DNA of 64,000 nucleotides from Streptomyces sp. SID13726. Lineage in GTDB: Bacteria; Actinomycetota; Actinomycetes; Streptomycetales; Streptomycetaceae. The stretch is from the NCBI RefSeq assembly GCF_010548375.1, contig NZ_JAAGLY010000002.1, forward strand, positions 885,158 through 949,157. Direction: 5' to 3'. Position 1 is the stretch's first letter. Every line of letters begins with the position of its first letter. Shown in pieces: positions 42,535 through 52,140 of this stretch. A program made the translations under genes and the position numbers. The notes below the pieces were generated by a model, which had not been told where the DNA came from, did not search any database, and saw only the letters and a program-made list of their open reading frames with translations.

Positions 42535-42812
42535 CGGACGATAGTGGCGCCGCCGGTGACCGTACCCGCCAAGTCGTCGAGGGTGATGGTGATCTGCTCG
42601 CTGCCGACGCAGAGGGTGGTGATCGGGTCGGTCTGGAGGAGCAGGTTGCCGCCGGCGTCGTAGATGTAGCTGGTCGTGCCGCCCGTGGTGCTGGTGCCGG
42701 TCAGAGTGTTGGGCTGGGCTCTGGAGTAGCCACTGGTGCCGTCGCCGACGGTGCTGTGGTCGCCGCCGGTAGGAGTGGCGGCGCAGTTGTCGGTGGCGGT
42801 CGACACCGGGCG
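42535..42812 (-). pseudogene. RHS/YD-repeat remnant
   Basis: The translation contains YDAGGNLLLQTDPITT, VGSEQITI and GATIVRTG, which match the larger RHS gene at about 44810-45320 with internal deletions. No start or tip domain is present. Orphan RHS pieces behind the main gene are common where toxin tips have been exchanged by recombination. Confidence 0.8.
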
Positions 42813-42935
42813 AGGGAGCCCCGGCGCGGATCTGCCACACCGTTCTCGACCGGCCCCGCGGGTCGTCGACTCACCGTCCCCTGCGTCCCGCGGCAAGACC
42901 CAGACCCCGTTTGACGAGGACTGGACGCAACTGCC

Positions 42936-43673
42936 TCACGCCCTCCGCAGGGTGAGGAGGTCGTGTCGACGGGTGAACATCGCCACGGGATCCGATTCCA
43001 CTCCCGGAACCGCCCTGCACACCAGTTCGTGTCGCTCTCCCTCGGATACCCCTACCGAAAGAGACGGGCTTGAGCACCATGAGATCTTGACCTGAACGGT
43101 GTGCATGCCCGGGGAGACCGCCCTCTGACAGGTTTCGCCCGGCCGTAGGTCCCCCACGCGTTCGCCGTCCACATACACCTTGTAGCGGCGCAGTTGCGCG
43201 TAGCTGTCAGCCTCGTCGCGGCGTACCGAAATCTCTGTCATATCGCCTTTTCCCCTGGGAACGGACGTGGGGGCTGTAGGAACATCGGGCTTCACGCCCC
43301 TGAAAGGCCTGGGCAGGAAGAACCGTGGTCGGCCGAAGAACCCTATGGACAGCTGCGCCAGAAACCCGGCGAAGAAAACGGCCAGCCCAAGCGCGGCGAC
43401 GCCCAGAGCAAGCGGATTCTCCTTGGCCGTGCTTCCCTGCGGGGGCAGCCATGCCCCGCCGAGCAGCAGAAGGGTCACACCGCTCAAGCAGGTGGCGTTG
43501 AGCAGCGAAACGTGTTCGAGCCTGCGCCGGGCGTCAGGCCCGAAAAGTCGCGCGAAGGCCATCGGCGACGGGGGCGCTGCAGGATCGTCCCAGTGGCGGA
43601 CGACGCGCACCCACGACCGGGTAGAGAGCGCGGCGAGGGCAACGGAACCAGCGAGCGCCGTCCAGGACGTCAC
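42936..43673 (-). CDS. Membrane protein overlapping the RHS gene (possible immunity protein)
   Basis: A 245-residue protein. Hydrophobic helices lie at about 5-20, 55-78 and 88-112, followed by a Pro-rich linker and a soluble C-terminal beta domain (about 142-245: YKVYVDGERVGDLRPGETCQ, HTVQVKISWCSS) resembling PEGA-like or carrier-type modules. The GTG start lies 140 bp inside the end of the RHS frame, on the same strand. In polymorphic toxin loci the gene directly after the toxin tip usually encodes immunity; the position supports this but no known immunity family is recognised. Confidence 0.6.
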   Translation of the reverse strand: MTSWTALAGSVALAALSTRSWVRVVRHWDDPAAPPSPMAFARLFGPDARRRLEHVSLLNATCLSGVTLLLLGGAWLPPQGSTAKENPLALGVAALGLAVFFAGFLAQLSIGFFGRPRFFLPRPFRGVKPDVPTAPTSVPRGKGDMTEISVRRDEADSYAQLRRYKVYVDGERVGDLRPGETCQRAVSPGMHTVQVKISWCSSPSLSVGVSEGERHELVCRAVPGVESDPVAMFTRRHDLLTLRRA

Positions 43674-45738
43674 AGTCAGAACCAGTTCCGATATCCGAGA
43701 TGATGTTGTTCGTCACATTGCTGGTGACGAACCCGGCAGCCAAGCCTATTACCGCTCCGACCGCGCCTCCGACAACCGTGCCTTCGGGACCGACGAACGA
43801 GCCGAGGATCGCTCCGGTTTCCAGGCCGGACTCCGCCATCGTCGCCGATATGTACATGTCGGCACCCGCTTGCGGGACACTCGTCAGGGCCGCCCGCGTA
43901 CGGGACTGCCCTTCCCCGCGGTCCGTCATGTAGTTGTACCCGTAGGCCGCCACGCCTCCCGCTCCGGTAAGTGCCCGCGCGGCCCCCACTGACGTCAGTC
44001 CAGGGCGGAGAAGGGCCGTTCTCGACCATCCCGTTCCGGTGTTCTGCATGGACAGCATTCTGTTCGCACTGGCCATTCCTTCTTCCGCGCTCCCCCTCTT
44101 GATCGCTTGGGAGACCGCCGCGGCCTGGTATTTGGCGAGATGCGTCTGCGCCGCGCTGAATCCCGCCGAAGTCACACCCGCCGCCGTGCACAGCTTTCCG
44201 ATCGCGTTGGTCGCGCAGGACGAACTCCACCACCCCGTGAAGGGGGACACGGGCTGCCAGGACGTGCTCTTGCGGGCTGTGCCGCAGGGGTCCTTGAGTA
44301 CGTAGTAGCAGCCGCTGTTGGTCGTACCGCCGCATGTATGTGTGTCGCAGTAGTGGCTGGAACCCTTGTACTTCTTCGACCCCGGATCCTGTTCGGGGTG
44401 GTAGGTGCCGTATGTGCCGTTGCTGCCGGAACAGTAGTGAGCCAGTCCGCAGCTTTCCAGGCCTGTGGGATCGCTTTCGGAGACCGGGTTGTCGCCGGCG
44501 TAGGTGTAGCCGCTGAGTTCCTGCGGGCTGTCGTCCTCGAAGACGGGGTCGAGGCTGGTGAAGCGGCCGAGGGCGGGGTCGTATTCGCGGGCGCCGATGT
44601 CGGTGAGGCCGGTGGCGGTGTCGGTGGTCTTGTCGAGGAAGGTGCGGTTGTCGGCCCAACTCGTCGTGGTGCCGCGGGGGTTGCCGTAGGGGTCGAACTG
44701 GCGCCAGGTGGGGGTCTGGGCGGTGTTGTCGAGGTAGAGGCTGTTGGTGCCGTGCTGGTCGGCGGCGAGTTCGAAGCCGTAGGCGGTGCCGGTTCCGGTG
44801 CGGACGATCGTGGCGCCGCCGGGGGCGGAGTAGTAGCGGACCCCGGTGGCGGTGCCGGCGGAGTCGTTCAGGGTGATCTGCTCGCTGCCGAGGTAGAGGG
44901 TGGTGGTGGTCGGGTCGGTCTGGAGGAGCAGGTTGCCGCCGGCGTCATAGACGTAGCTGGTGGCGGTTCCGGTAGTGGCGTTACTGACCTTGGTCAGCTG
45001 CCCGCTGTTGTTCCAGAGGAGGGTCTGGGTGCCGGTGCCGGTGTTGCGGGTGGTGGTGTTGCCTGCGTTGTCGTAGCCGTAGCTGGTGGACGCGCTGGAG
45101 CCGCCGGTGCTGGCCGTGCTGGTCAGGGTGTTGGGCTGGCCGCTGGAGTAGCCGCTGGTGGTGACGGTGTCACTGCCGGTACCGGAGAAGGTGTGCTGGG
45201 TCTGGGTGAGGCGGTTGCCGACGGCGTCGTAGGTCCAGCCGGTCCAGTAGGCGCCGCCGGTGATGCCGTCGCCGACGGTGCTGTGACTACTGCTCGTGGG
45301 GGTTGCGGCGCAGTTGTCGGTGGCGGTCCAGGCAGTGGTGAGGCGGTCGAGAGTGTCGTAGGTGAAGCACTGCGTCTCGGCCGTGCTGCCGGAGCCGGAG
45401 CGGGTCTCGGTCTGGCGGGTGGTGTTGCCGGACAGGTCGTAGGTGTAGGCGGTCTCGTCGATGCTGGACGGGGTGGCGGTGGAGCGGGTGACGAGTTGGT
45501 CGGTCAGGTCCCCGGTGTGACTGTCGTAGGCGTCGGTGACGGTGGCGTAGGACGTGGAGGAGCCCAACTGGACCTGCGCGACCTGGTCGTTGGCGCTGTA
45601 CGTGGTGCTCTGGAGGTAACCGTAGGCACCGGCCAGGGCGTTGGGTTCGTCGTCGTTGTTGTAGCCGTGGGTGACGGTCTCGGCGGGCAGTCCACCACCG
45701 AGGGCGTAACCGTCGGTCCACAGCAGGGCCGTTGACAC
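43534..45738 (-). pseudogene. 5'-truncated RHS-repeat polymorphic toxin gene
   Basis: About 730 codons remain. YD repeats come first (AYTYDLSGNTTRQ, YGYDNAGNTTTRN, YVYDAGGNLLLQ), then the RHS core end with GAREYDPALGRFTSLDP and AGDNPVSESDPTGLE. After this comes a variable tip of about 290 residues. The tip has a Cys-rich stretch, a helical region, and a glycine-zipper membrane segment (ILGSFVGPEGTVVGG, then AVGAVIGLAAGF). The large N-terminal export region is missing; the frame begins at the border of the island repeat. A GTG at 45738 lacks a ribosome site. As it stands, secretion is unlikely, although the tip itself is intact. Confidence 0.8.
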
Positions 45739-45778
45739 TGGTGTGGGTGAACGTCCGCAGCCGCCTCCACGCACCCCT

Positions 45779-46440
45779 AGTGACCCTTCGTACCGTTTTC
45801 CTGTACGGGCCGTTTCTCGCCGCCCCACGGTTGGCGGCTACGCCGTGACCCAAGGGGCGCCCAGCACCCTGATCATCGTCCGTCACTCGGCCACCCAACT
45901 ACAGGCAGTCCGGAGTCCGAGCAGCCGAACGGGGTACGCCGGCAACCCTCGGTCTGCGTGCCCCGCTGAAACAGTGAGGCATTGAGGGGCGGCTCCGTGG
46001 TGCGATCTGGGGCCGTTTTCACTACGAGCCGTTTCTCCCGCAAGCCGACCGGCTATGTCGGCAACGGGGCGATCCAGGCGAGCCCAGTTGCCACCACACC
46101 GCGCCCGCTCCGACTACGCCGCTGGGCAGAGCGGATGACTCGGCATCGGAATGCCCATGTCCGGCTTCCCCGCGTCCAGCCAGCGTCCAGAATCCAGTGC
46201 CGAACCAGCCACAGGAGCCATGTACCGCAAGTTCAACCGCTGCGAACTGGAACATCCATGCAGGTCAGAGGCGTTCGCTCCACCGGTACCAGCAACGAGG
46301 TCGAACTCACGAGCAGCGGATTCGTTCCGTTCAGGCAAAGTTGACGATCCGACAGGACAGGATGAACTTTTTCACAGGTCAGAGGCCTGCAGAGGTAGGA
46401 CAGGTGGGACTCGAACCCACGGCCGACAGATCATGAGTCC
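45779..46440. repeat. Island-flanking direct repeat, copy 2
   Basis: Second copy of the mosaic at 41873-42220, in the same order and orientation, diverged by substitutions and insertions, ending at a second tRNA 3' fragment. Apart from these blocks, 45739-46371 has no recognisable gene. Confidence 0.75.
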
Positions 46441-47931
46441 GTCAGTGACCGCGTCGGCCGGGACGGGCAGGGTGTCGTCGGTCAGCGACGCGGCGACCTC
46501 CTCGACCCGGTCGTCGTCGACGACCTCCGCCCCGGCGGCCAGGTCCCACACGCGCGTGTACTCGTCGTAACCGCTGTCGTGCCCGCTCACCGCGTAGGGG
46601 CGGCCGTCGACTTCCGTCGTCCGCACCCACGTCACGCCGTCGTAGTCGTCCGTCTTGCCGGAGAGCGGGCAGCCGACGGGCCGGCCGGTCGCGAGGTCCC
46701 ACAGCCGCAGCGTCTCGTCGTCGCCCCCGGTGACGGCGACCGGCCGCCCGTCGACGACCGCCGTCGCCACCGCCCGCACGGTCGCGGTGTGCCCCGGTGC
46801 CCTGTCCCCGACCGTCTCGGCAGGGGTCAGCTCCCACACCTGGCTGTCGCCGACGACGACGAGACAGCGGTCCCCCAGGGCGGCCGTCGCCGCCTGCTCC
46901 GCCCCGACGGGGAACCGGTCGAGCCGCTGGAGCGGGTCGAGACTCCACACACTGACGGTGTCCAGGGGCGTCCCCACGTACGGGTTGCGGCCGCCGGTCA
47001 TCGCGTACGGCCGTCCGCCGACCGTCGCCGCCACCATCAGCCGGAGCTCGCCGTCGTCGTCCTGGCCGCCACCGGTCCGTTCACCGGTGACGGCGTCCCA
47101 CAGTTCGACCTTGCCGTAGAAGCTGCCGGTGACCAGGTGGGGCCGCCCACCGAGCGTCACGGCCGCCCATGACAGCAGGTCGTCGCCGTCGGGCACGATC
47201 TCGGCGACCGGTTCCCGGCTGGTCAAGTCCCATACGGCCACGCCCCGTTCGTCACCGGCGACGACATGGGGCCTGCCGTCGATCGTGGCCGACCTGATCT
47301 CGTGCAGCATCGGGCCAACCTCGGCAGCCGTCAAAAGCGTGCCGAGCACCTCGCCGGTGGCGAGGTCGAGGATCCGGGGCAGCCCGTCGGGCTCGGCGCA
47401 GCTGACCTCGACCGGGCGGCCGTCGACCACCGCGGTCGTCCGCTCCCCGCGCTCCCAGCCGGTGAGCGGGGCCCGGGCGACCTCCGCGCCGGTGGCCGGG
47501 TCCCGGAACGACAGGACGCCGTCGCCGCGGGTGATCGTGGCGGGCCGGCCGTCGACGGCCACCATCGGCGCGGGCGGGCCGGAGTCGAGGAAGCCGAGGA
47601 ATCCGGGGTGGACCTGCGACCCGGTGGCCCACTCCACGCGCCAGTGCGCGGCCGGCGCGCCCGGTATCCCGACCGAGGAGAGCCGTTCCGACAGGTCCCG
47701 GTCGCCGTAGCGGGCCGCGTCCACCGCCAGGATCTGCCGGCGGGCGGCGGGGCCGGCGCCGTGGTGAGCGTGCGCCGACGCCCGGTACACGGCCGCCGCC
47801 AGCTTCTCGGCGGGCCCCGCAGCGAGGCCGAGCAGCGCGGCCACCCGCTCGGGTTCCGCGGTCACCAGGAACGCCGGGTCCGTCAGGGCCGACGCACCGC
47901 CCCGCACGCCTTCGACGAGATCACCAGACAT
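46372..47931 (-). CDS. WD40-repeat protein with C-terminus replaced by island sequence
   Basis: A 519-residue protein. The N-terminal 130 residues are helical and end in a globular part; then come about seven propeller blades with cores such as TAVVDGRPVAVTGGDDETLR then WDLATGRPV, closely like the WD40 protein at 19073. The last 20 or so residues (GLMICRPWVRVPPVLPLQ) are a translation of the tRNA 3' fragment, so the original C-terminus was lost when the island border formed. Whether the propeller still closes is uncertain. No clear ribosome site precedes the ATG at 47931. Confidence 0.75.
   Translation of the reverse strand: MSGDLVEGVRGGASALTDPAFLVTAEPERVAALLGLAAGPAEKLAAAVYRASAHAHHGAGPAARRQILAVDAARYGDRDLSERLSSVGIPGAPAAHWRVEWATGSQVHPGFLGFLDSGPPAPMVAVDGRPATITRGDGVLSFRDPATGAEVARAPLTGWERGERTTAVVDGRPVEVSCAEPDGLPRILDLATGEVLGTLLTAAEVGPMLHEIRSATIDGRPHVVAGDERGVAVWDLTSREPVAEIVPDGDDLLSWAAVTLGGRPHLVTGSFYGKVELWDAVTGERTGGGQDDDGELRLMVAATVGGRPYAMTGGRNPYVGTPLDTVSVWSLDPLQRLDRFPVGAEQAATAALGDRCLVVVGDSQVWELTPAETVGDRAPGHTATVRAVATAVVDGRPVAVTGGDDETLRLWDLATGRPVGCPLSGKTDDYDGVTWVRTTEVDGRPYAVSGHDSGYDEYTRVWDLAAGAEVVDDDRVEEVAASLTDDTLPVPADAVTDGLMICRPWVRVPPVLPLQASDL
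46392..46440 (-). other. tRNA 3' fragment (CAT anticodon loop), second attachment-site scar
   Basis: Minus strand: anticodon loop with CAT (46435-46433), T-arm GTGGGTTCGAGTCCCAC (46420-46404) identical to that at 42184-42200, and an acceptor strand that differs (TGTCCTA). The 5' half is missing; instead the sequence continues into the WD40 coding region. Confidence 0.75.
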
Positions 47932-48087
47932 GACCGGAGGCTAACCGCGCCCCCGGCACTCTTCCGCGCGCGGAGACCGACCCCGCCGAAATGCCCGTAG
48001 CGGGTTACGTAGTTCCACGTACCCGCGCACGCCTGTGTCTTCGATCGATTCCGCGCCAGAACCCCGTGATCGTCCGACCATGGAGTC

Positions 48088-49137
48088 ATGTCCGCCACCG
48101 CACGCCTCAGGACCCACGCCGACACCGCCACCGCCCTCGCCCTCCTCGGCGACCGCGAGCTCACGGACCTCCTGGCCTCCGGTACTCCCGCGGGTGCCGG
48201 GATCGGTGGCCGGGCGACCCTGCTGGAGGTGGACGGCGTGCGGGTCTTCGTGAAGCGGGTGCCGCTCACCGACGTCGAGCTGAGTCCGGAGAACGTCCGC
48301 TCCACCGCCAACCTCTTCGCCATGCCGGCCCACTGCCACTACGGCATCGGCGCGATCGGCAGCCCCGGCTTCGGGGCCTGGCGTGAGCTGGCCGTGCACG
48401 AGATGACGACGGGCTGGGTGCGGTCCGGCCGTTTCGAGGGCTTTCCGCTCCTGCACCACTGGCGGGTGCTGCCCGACCCCGACCAGCCGCTCCCCGGGGA
48501 ACTCGCCGACGTGGAAAGGGCCGTGGCCTACTGGGGCGGCGGCCGGGAGCACATCGAGGCCCTGCGCACGGCGTCCGTGAGCCTGACCCTGTTCCTGGAG
48601 TACCTTCCGCACACCCTGCACGACTGGTTCGCCGGCCGACTCCGCACGGACGACGCCGACAGGGCCTGCGCGCTGGTGGAGCAGGGCCTGGAGGCGGTGA
48701 CCGGCTTTCTGCACGGGCAGCGACTCACCCATTTCGACGCCCACTTCGGCAACATCCTCACCGACGGACGGCAGCTCTACCTGGCCGACTACGGCCTCGC
48801 GCTGACCCCGCGCTTCCGACTGGCCCCCGACGAACGCGACTTCTACGACCGCCACCGCCACTACGACCGCGCCTACACCCTCTCCTATCTGGTGCACTGG
48901 CTCGTCGTCGACCAGTACGGCCTCGCCAGGGACGCGCGCGAGGAGTTCGTCCGCGAGTGCGCCGACGGCAAGCGCCCCGAGGGCATCCCCGAAGCCGCCG
49001 CCGCGCTCATCTCACGGCATGCCCAAGTCGCCTCCGTGGTAGGGGACTTCAACCGTCGGCTGGAGCAGAAGAGCAGGCACACCCCCTACCCGACCCCCGA
49101 GGCCCTCGGCTACAGCAGCTCCACGCTCTCGGCGTAG
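48088..49137 (+). CDS. Protein kinase-fold protein
   Basis: A 349-residue protein with an aminoglycoside phosphotransferase/protein-kinase fold. VFVKRVPL carries the ATP-site Lys (about residue 54), THFDAHFGNIL is the catalytic loop (HxDxxxxN), and LADYGLAL replaces the DFG motif. The Gly-rich loop is reduced to GIGGRATL. All catalytic residues are present, so it may phosphorylate a small molecule or a protein. GGAG precedes the ATG. Its 3' end overlaps the end of the oppF-type gene by 28 bp. Confidence 0.8.
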   Translation: MSATARLRTHADTATALALLGDRELTDLLASGTPAGAGIGGRATLLEVDGVRVFVKRVPLTDVELSPENVRSTANLFAMPAHCHYGIGAIGSPGFGAWRELAVHEMTTGWVRSGRFEGFPLLHHWRVLPDPDQPLPGELADVERAVAYWGGGREHIEALRTASVSLTLFLEYLPHTLHDWFAGRLRTDDADRACALVEQGLEAVTGFLHGQRLTHFDAHFGNILTDGRQLYLADYGLALTPRFRLAPDERDFYDRHRHYDRAYTLSYLVHWLVVDQYGLARDAREEFVRECADGKRPEGIPEAAAALISRHAQVASVVGDFNRRLEQKSRHTPYPTPEALGYSSSTLSA

Positions 49138-50150
49138 TGGCAGGCCGCCGGGTTCCCGCCGCCCCGGTCCACCAGCTCGGGCACCTCCTCGACACACGAG
49201 GTGCGCTCGCTCTCGGTCAGCTGGTCGGCGAACTTCGGGCAGCGGGTACGGAACCGGCAACCGCTCGGCGGACGCACCGGACTCGGCACCTCCCCCTGCA
49301 CCGGCACCCGTTTCCGGGCGCGCTCCTTGCGCGGGTCGGGCAGCGGGATCGCGGAGACCAGGGCCTGGGTGTAGGGGTGCGCGGGCCGGACGAACAACTG
49401 CCGGGCGGGGGCGATCTCGACCAGCCGCCCCAGGTACATCACCGCGATCCGGTCGGCCACGTGCCGCATCACCGACAGGTCGTGCGCCACGAACAGGAAG
49501 GAGAGGCCGAGTTCGCTCTGGAGGTCCATCAGCAGGTTGAGGACACCTGCCTGGATGGACACGTCGAGCGCCGAGACCGGCTCGTCCAGCACGACGACCT
49601 TGGGGCGCAGCGCCAACGCCCTGGCGATGCCGATGCGTTGGCGCTGGCCGCCGGAGAACTCGTGGGCGTAGCGGTTGCCGTGCTCGGGGTTGAGCCCGAC
49701 GAGCCGCAGCAGCTCGCGCACCTCGTCCCCGGCGCCGGGCCCGTAGCGGCCGTGGATGCGCAGGGGTTCGGCGACGATCTCGTGCACGGTGATCATCGGG
49801 TCGAGGGAGGCGTACGGGTCCTGGAAGACGATCTGCAACTCCCTTCGCAGCGGCCGCATCTGACGTCGGCTCAGCTCGGTCAGCTCACGGCCCTGGTAGC
49901 GGACCTGCCCCGAGGTGGCCGTCTCCAGGCCGAGGACGGTCCGCGAGACGGTGGTCTTGCCCGAGCCGGACTCCCCCACCAGGCCCAGCGTCTCATTCTC
50001 GTACAGGTCGAAGGAGACCCCGCACACCGCGTGCACGTCGCCGACCCGGCGCCGGACGACCCCGCGGGACATCACCGGGAAGTGCTTGACCAGGTCCCGC
50101 ACCTGGAGGACCGGCCCGCCGGTGCCGGCCCGCTCGACCGTCGTGCTCAT
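49110..50150 (-). CDS. oppF: Oligopeptide ABC transporter ATPase (OppF/DppF type)
   Basis: A 346-residue ATPase: Walker [10 protein letters not shown], signature [16 protein letters not shown], Walker [15 protein letters not shown] and H-loop VAHDLSVM. The C-terminal oligopeptide-transporter extension contains the Cys-bearing [11 protein letters not shown]. It energises peptide uptake together with the OppD-type ATPase. Its start overlaps the stop of that gene by 4 bp. It is the last gene of a five-gene operon. Confidence 0.93.
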   Translation of the reverse strand: MSTTVERAGTGGPVLQVRDLVKHFPVMSRGVVRRRVGDVHAVCGVSFDLYENETLGLVGESGSGKTTVSRTVLGLETATSGQVRYQGRELTELSRRQMRPLRRELQIVFQDPYASLDPMITVHEIVAEPLRIHGRYGPGAGDEVRELLRLVGLNPEHGNRYAHEFSGGQRQRIGIARALALRPKVVVLDEPVSALDVSIQAGVLNLLMDLQSELGLSFLFVAHDLSVMRHVADRIAVMYLGRLVEIAPARQLFVRPAHPYTQALVSAIPLPDPRKERARKRVPVQGEVPSPVRPPSGCRFRTRCPKFADQLTESERTSCVEEVPELVDRGGGNPAACHYAESVELL

Positions 50151-51229
50151 ACGGTGCCCTCCTCGGGGGTGTTCAGGGGTGCCGCGTCGGCGAACCGGGC
50201 CAGCGCCTCGGAGTCCGCGCCGACCGTGTCGAAGACCTCCTCGGCGCCGGTGCCGACGAGCTCCTCGGAGAAGTGGCAGGCGCTCAGGTGCCCTTCGGCC
50301 CCGGCCGGGCGCAGCGGCGGCTCCGCCGAGGCGCAGGCGTCCCGGCGCATCGGGCAGCGGGGTGCGAAGGGGCAGCCCGGTGGCAGGTGGAGCAGTGAGG
50401 GCGGTGAGCCGGTGATCGGGGTGAGGCGGGCCTCCTCGCGGTCGAGGCGGGGCAGGGAGCCGAGCAGGCCCAGGGTGTAGGGCATGCGCGGGGTGTAGAA
50501 GATGTCCTCGACCGAGCCGGTCTCCACCATCCGTCCCGCGTACATGACCGCCACCCGGTCGGTGTGGCCGGCCACCACACCCAGGTCGTGGGTGATCAGC
50601 ACCAGGGCCGCCCCCGTCTCGGCGCGCGCGGTCTGGAGGGCTTCGAGGACCTGCGCCTGCACGGTGACGTCGAGGGCGGTGGTGGGCTCGTCGGCGATGA
50701 TCACGTCCGGGTCGTTGGCCATGGCGATGGCGATGACCACGCGCTGGCGCATCCCGCCGGACATCTCGTGCGGGTAGACGTCGACGCGCCGCTCGGGGCT
50801 CGGGATGCCGACCACGTCGAGCAGTTCCACGGCCCGTTTCCTCGCGGCCTTGGCCGTCATGCCGGGGTGGTGCCGGCGCAGGGTCTCGGCGATCTGGTAG
50901 CCGACCGCGTAGACGGGGTTGAGGGAGGTCATCGGGTCCTGGAAGACCATCGCGATGCCCTTGCCGCGTACGGCGGACAGCCGTGCGTCGGAGAGGCCGA
51001 GCAGTTCCTCCCCGTCGAACCGCACCGAGCCGCTGATCCGCGCGGTGGCCGGCAGCAGCCCCATCACGGCGAGGGCGGTCACCGACTTCCCGGAGCCGGA
51101 CTCGCCGACGATCCCCAGGGACTCGCCCCGGGCCAGGCGGTAGCCGACCCCGCGCACGGCCCGTACGGTCCCGTCCTCCGTGGGGAACTCGACCGCGAGG
51201 TCCGCCACTTCGAGCACTGTGTCGGTCAC
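50147..51229 (-). CDS. oppD: Oligopeptide ABC transporter ATPase (OppD/DppD type)
   Basis: A 360-residue ATPase: Walker [10 protein letters not shown], signature [16 protein letters not shown], Walker [16 protein letters not shown]-loop ITHDLGVV, and C-terminal extension [15 protein letters not shown]. The start is a GTG at 51229 that shares a 4-bp GTGA overlap with the OppC stop. It pairs with OppF to drive import. Confidence 0.93.
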   Translation of the reverse strand: MTDTVLEVADLAVEFPTEDGTVRAVRGVGYRLARGESLGIVGESGSGKSVTALAVMGLLPATARISGSVRFDGEELLGLSDARLSAVRGKGIAMVFQDPMTSLNPVYAVGYQIAETLRRHHPGMTAKAARKRAVELLDVVGIPSPERRVDVYPHEMSGGMRQRVVIAIAMANDPDVIIADEPTTALDVTVQAQVLEALQTARAETGAALVLITHDLGVVAGHTDRVAVMYAGRMVETGSVEDIFYTPRMPYTLGLLGSLPRLDREEARLTPITGSPPSLLHLPPGCPFAPRCPMRRDACASAEPPLRPAGAEGHLSACHFSEELVGTGAEEVFDTVGADSEALARFADAAPLNTPEEGTV

Positions 51230-52140
51230 TGTCGCACCCTTTGCTGCCGGGGGTCGAAGGCGTCGCGCAGCCCGTCGCCGATGAAGTTCACGGTCAGGGC
51301 GATGGCGATGATGAAGGCGCCGGGGATGTAGAAGAGCCAGGGCCGGGTGTCGACGGCGGTCTGGGCCTGGGCGACCAGCAACCCGAGGGAGGTGTCGGGC
51401 GGTTGGACGCCGAAGCCGAGGAAGGACAGGGCGGTCTCGGTGAGGATGCCGGTGGCCACCAGGACGGTCGCGTTGACGATGATCGGCCCGAGCGCGTTCG
51501 GCAGCAGGTGCCGGAAGATGATCCGGGAGTCCGAGGAGCCCAGGGCCCGCGCCGCCTCCACGAACTCCTTCTCGCGCAGCGACAGCACGCTTGAGCGCAC
51601 CACGCGTGCCACATAGGCCCAGGTCAGTCCGGCGATGACCAGGGCGATCCAGTACCAGGAGCCGCCACTGCGGGAGGAGATGACCAGCGCGATGGCGAGC
51701 AGCGGCAGGGTGAGGACCAGGTCCGCGATCCGCATCATCACCGTGTCGACGACACCCCGGTAGAAGCCCGCGATGGCACCCCACACCGCGCCGACCAGCG
51801 TGGAGCCGAGGGCGATCATGACGGCGATCTTCAGCGAGGTCTGGGTGCCGCGCATGACCTGGGCGTAGGCGTCGTACCCGGAGGAGTCCGTGCCGAACGG
51901 GTGCTTCAGGGACGGGGGTTGGGAGTTGTCGGGGGTGAACTTCCCGTACGAGTAGTGCCAGAAGTACGGGCCGACGAACGCCCACAGCGCGATCAGCACG
52001 AACACGACCAGGCTGATCACGGCCGCCCGGTGCCGCAGGAAGCGGCGCAGCACGAGCTGGGTCTGGCTGCGCTGCCGTACCGTGAACTCGCCTTCGACGG
52101 CGTGCACTTGAGCGGGTTCGGGCGCCTTGATGTCAGTCAT
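51226..52140 (-). CDS. oppC: Oligopeptide ABC transporter permease (OppC/DppC type)
   Basis: A 304-residue permease with the OppC N-terminal domain (first helix near 35-55, FWHYSYGKFTPDN loop) and five helices in the BPD_transp_1 core. The EAA loop is EAARALGSSDSRIIFRHLLP. It forms the channel with OppB, whose gene overlaps this one by 8 bp. Confidence 0.93.
   Translation of the reverse strand: MTDIKAPEPAQVHAVEGEFTVRQRSQTQLVLRRFLRHRAAVISLVVFVLIALWAFVGPYFWHYSYGKFTPDNSQPPSLKHPFGTDSSGYDAYAQVMRGTQTSLKIAVMIALGSTLVGAVWGAIAGFYRGVVDTVMMRIADLVLTLPLLAIALVISSRSGGSWYWIALVIAGLTWAYVARVVRSSVLSLREKEFVEAARALGSSDSRIIFRHLLPNALGPIIVNATVLVATGILTETALSFLGFGVQPPDTSLGLLVAQAQTAVDTRPWLFYIPGAFIIAIALTVNFIGDGLRDAFDPRQQRVRQ

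Noticed and set aside
43676..45735. Plus-strand Gly/Val-rich and minus-strand Arg/His-rich long open frames within the RHS gene
   Set aside because: They are out-of-frame readings of the YD repeats with no family motif and no ribosome site.
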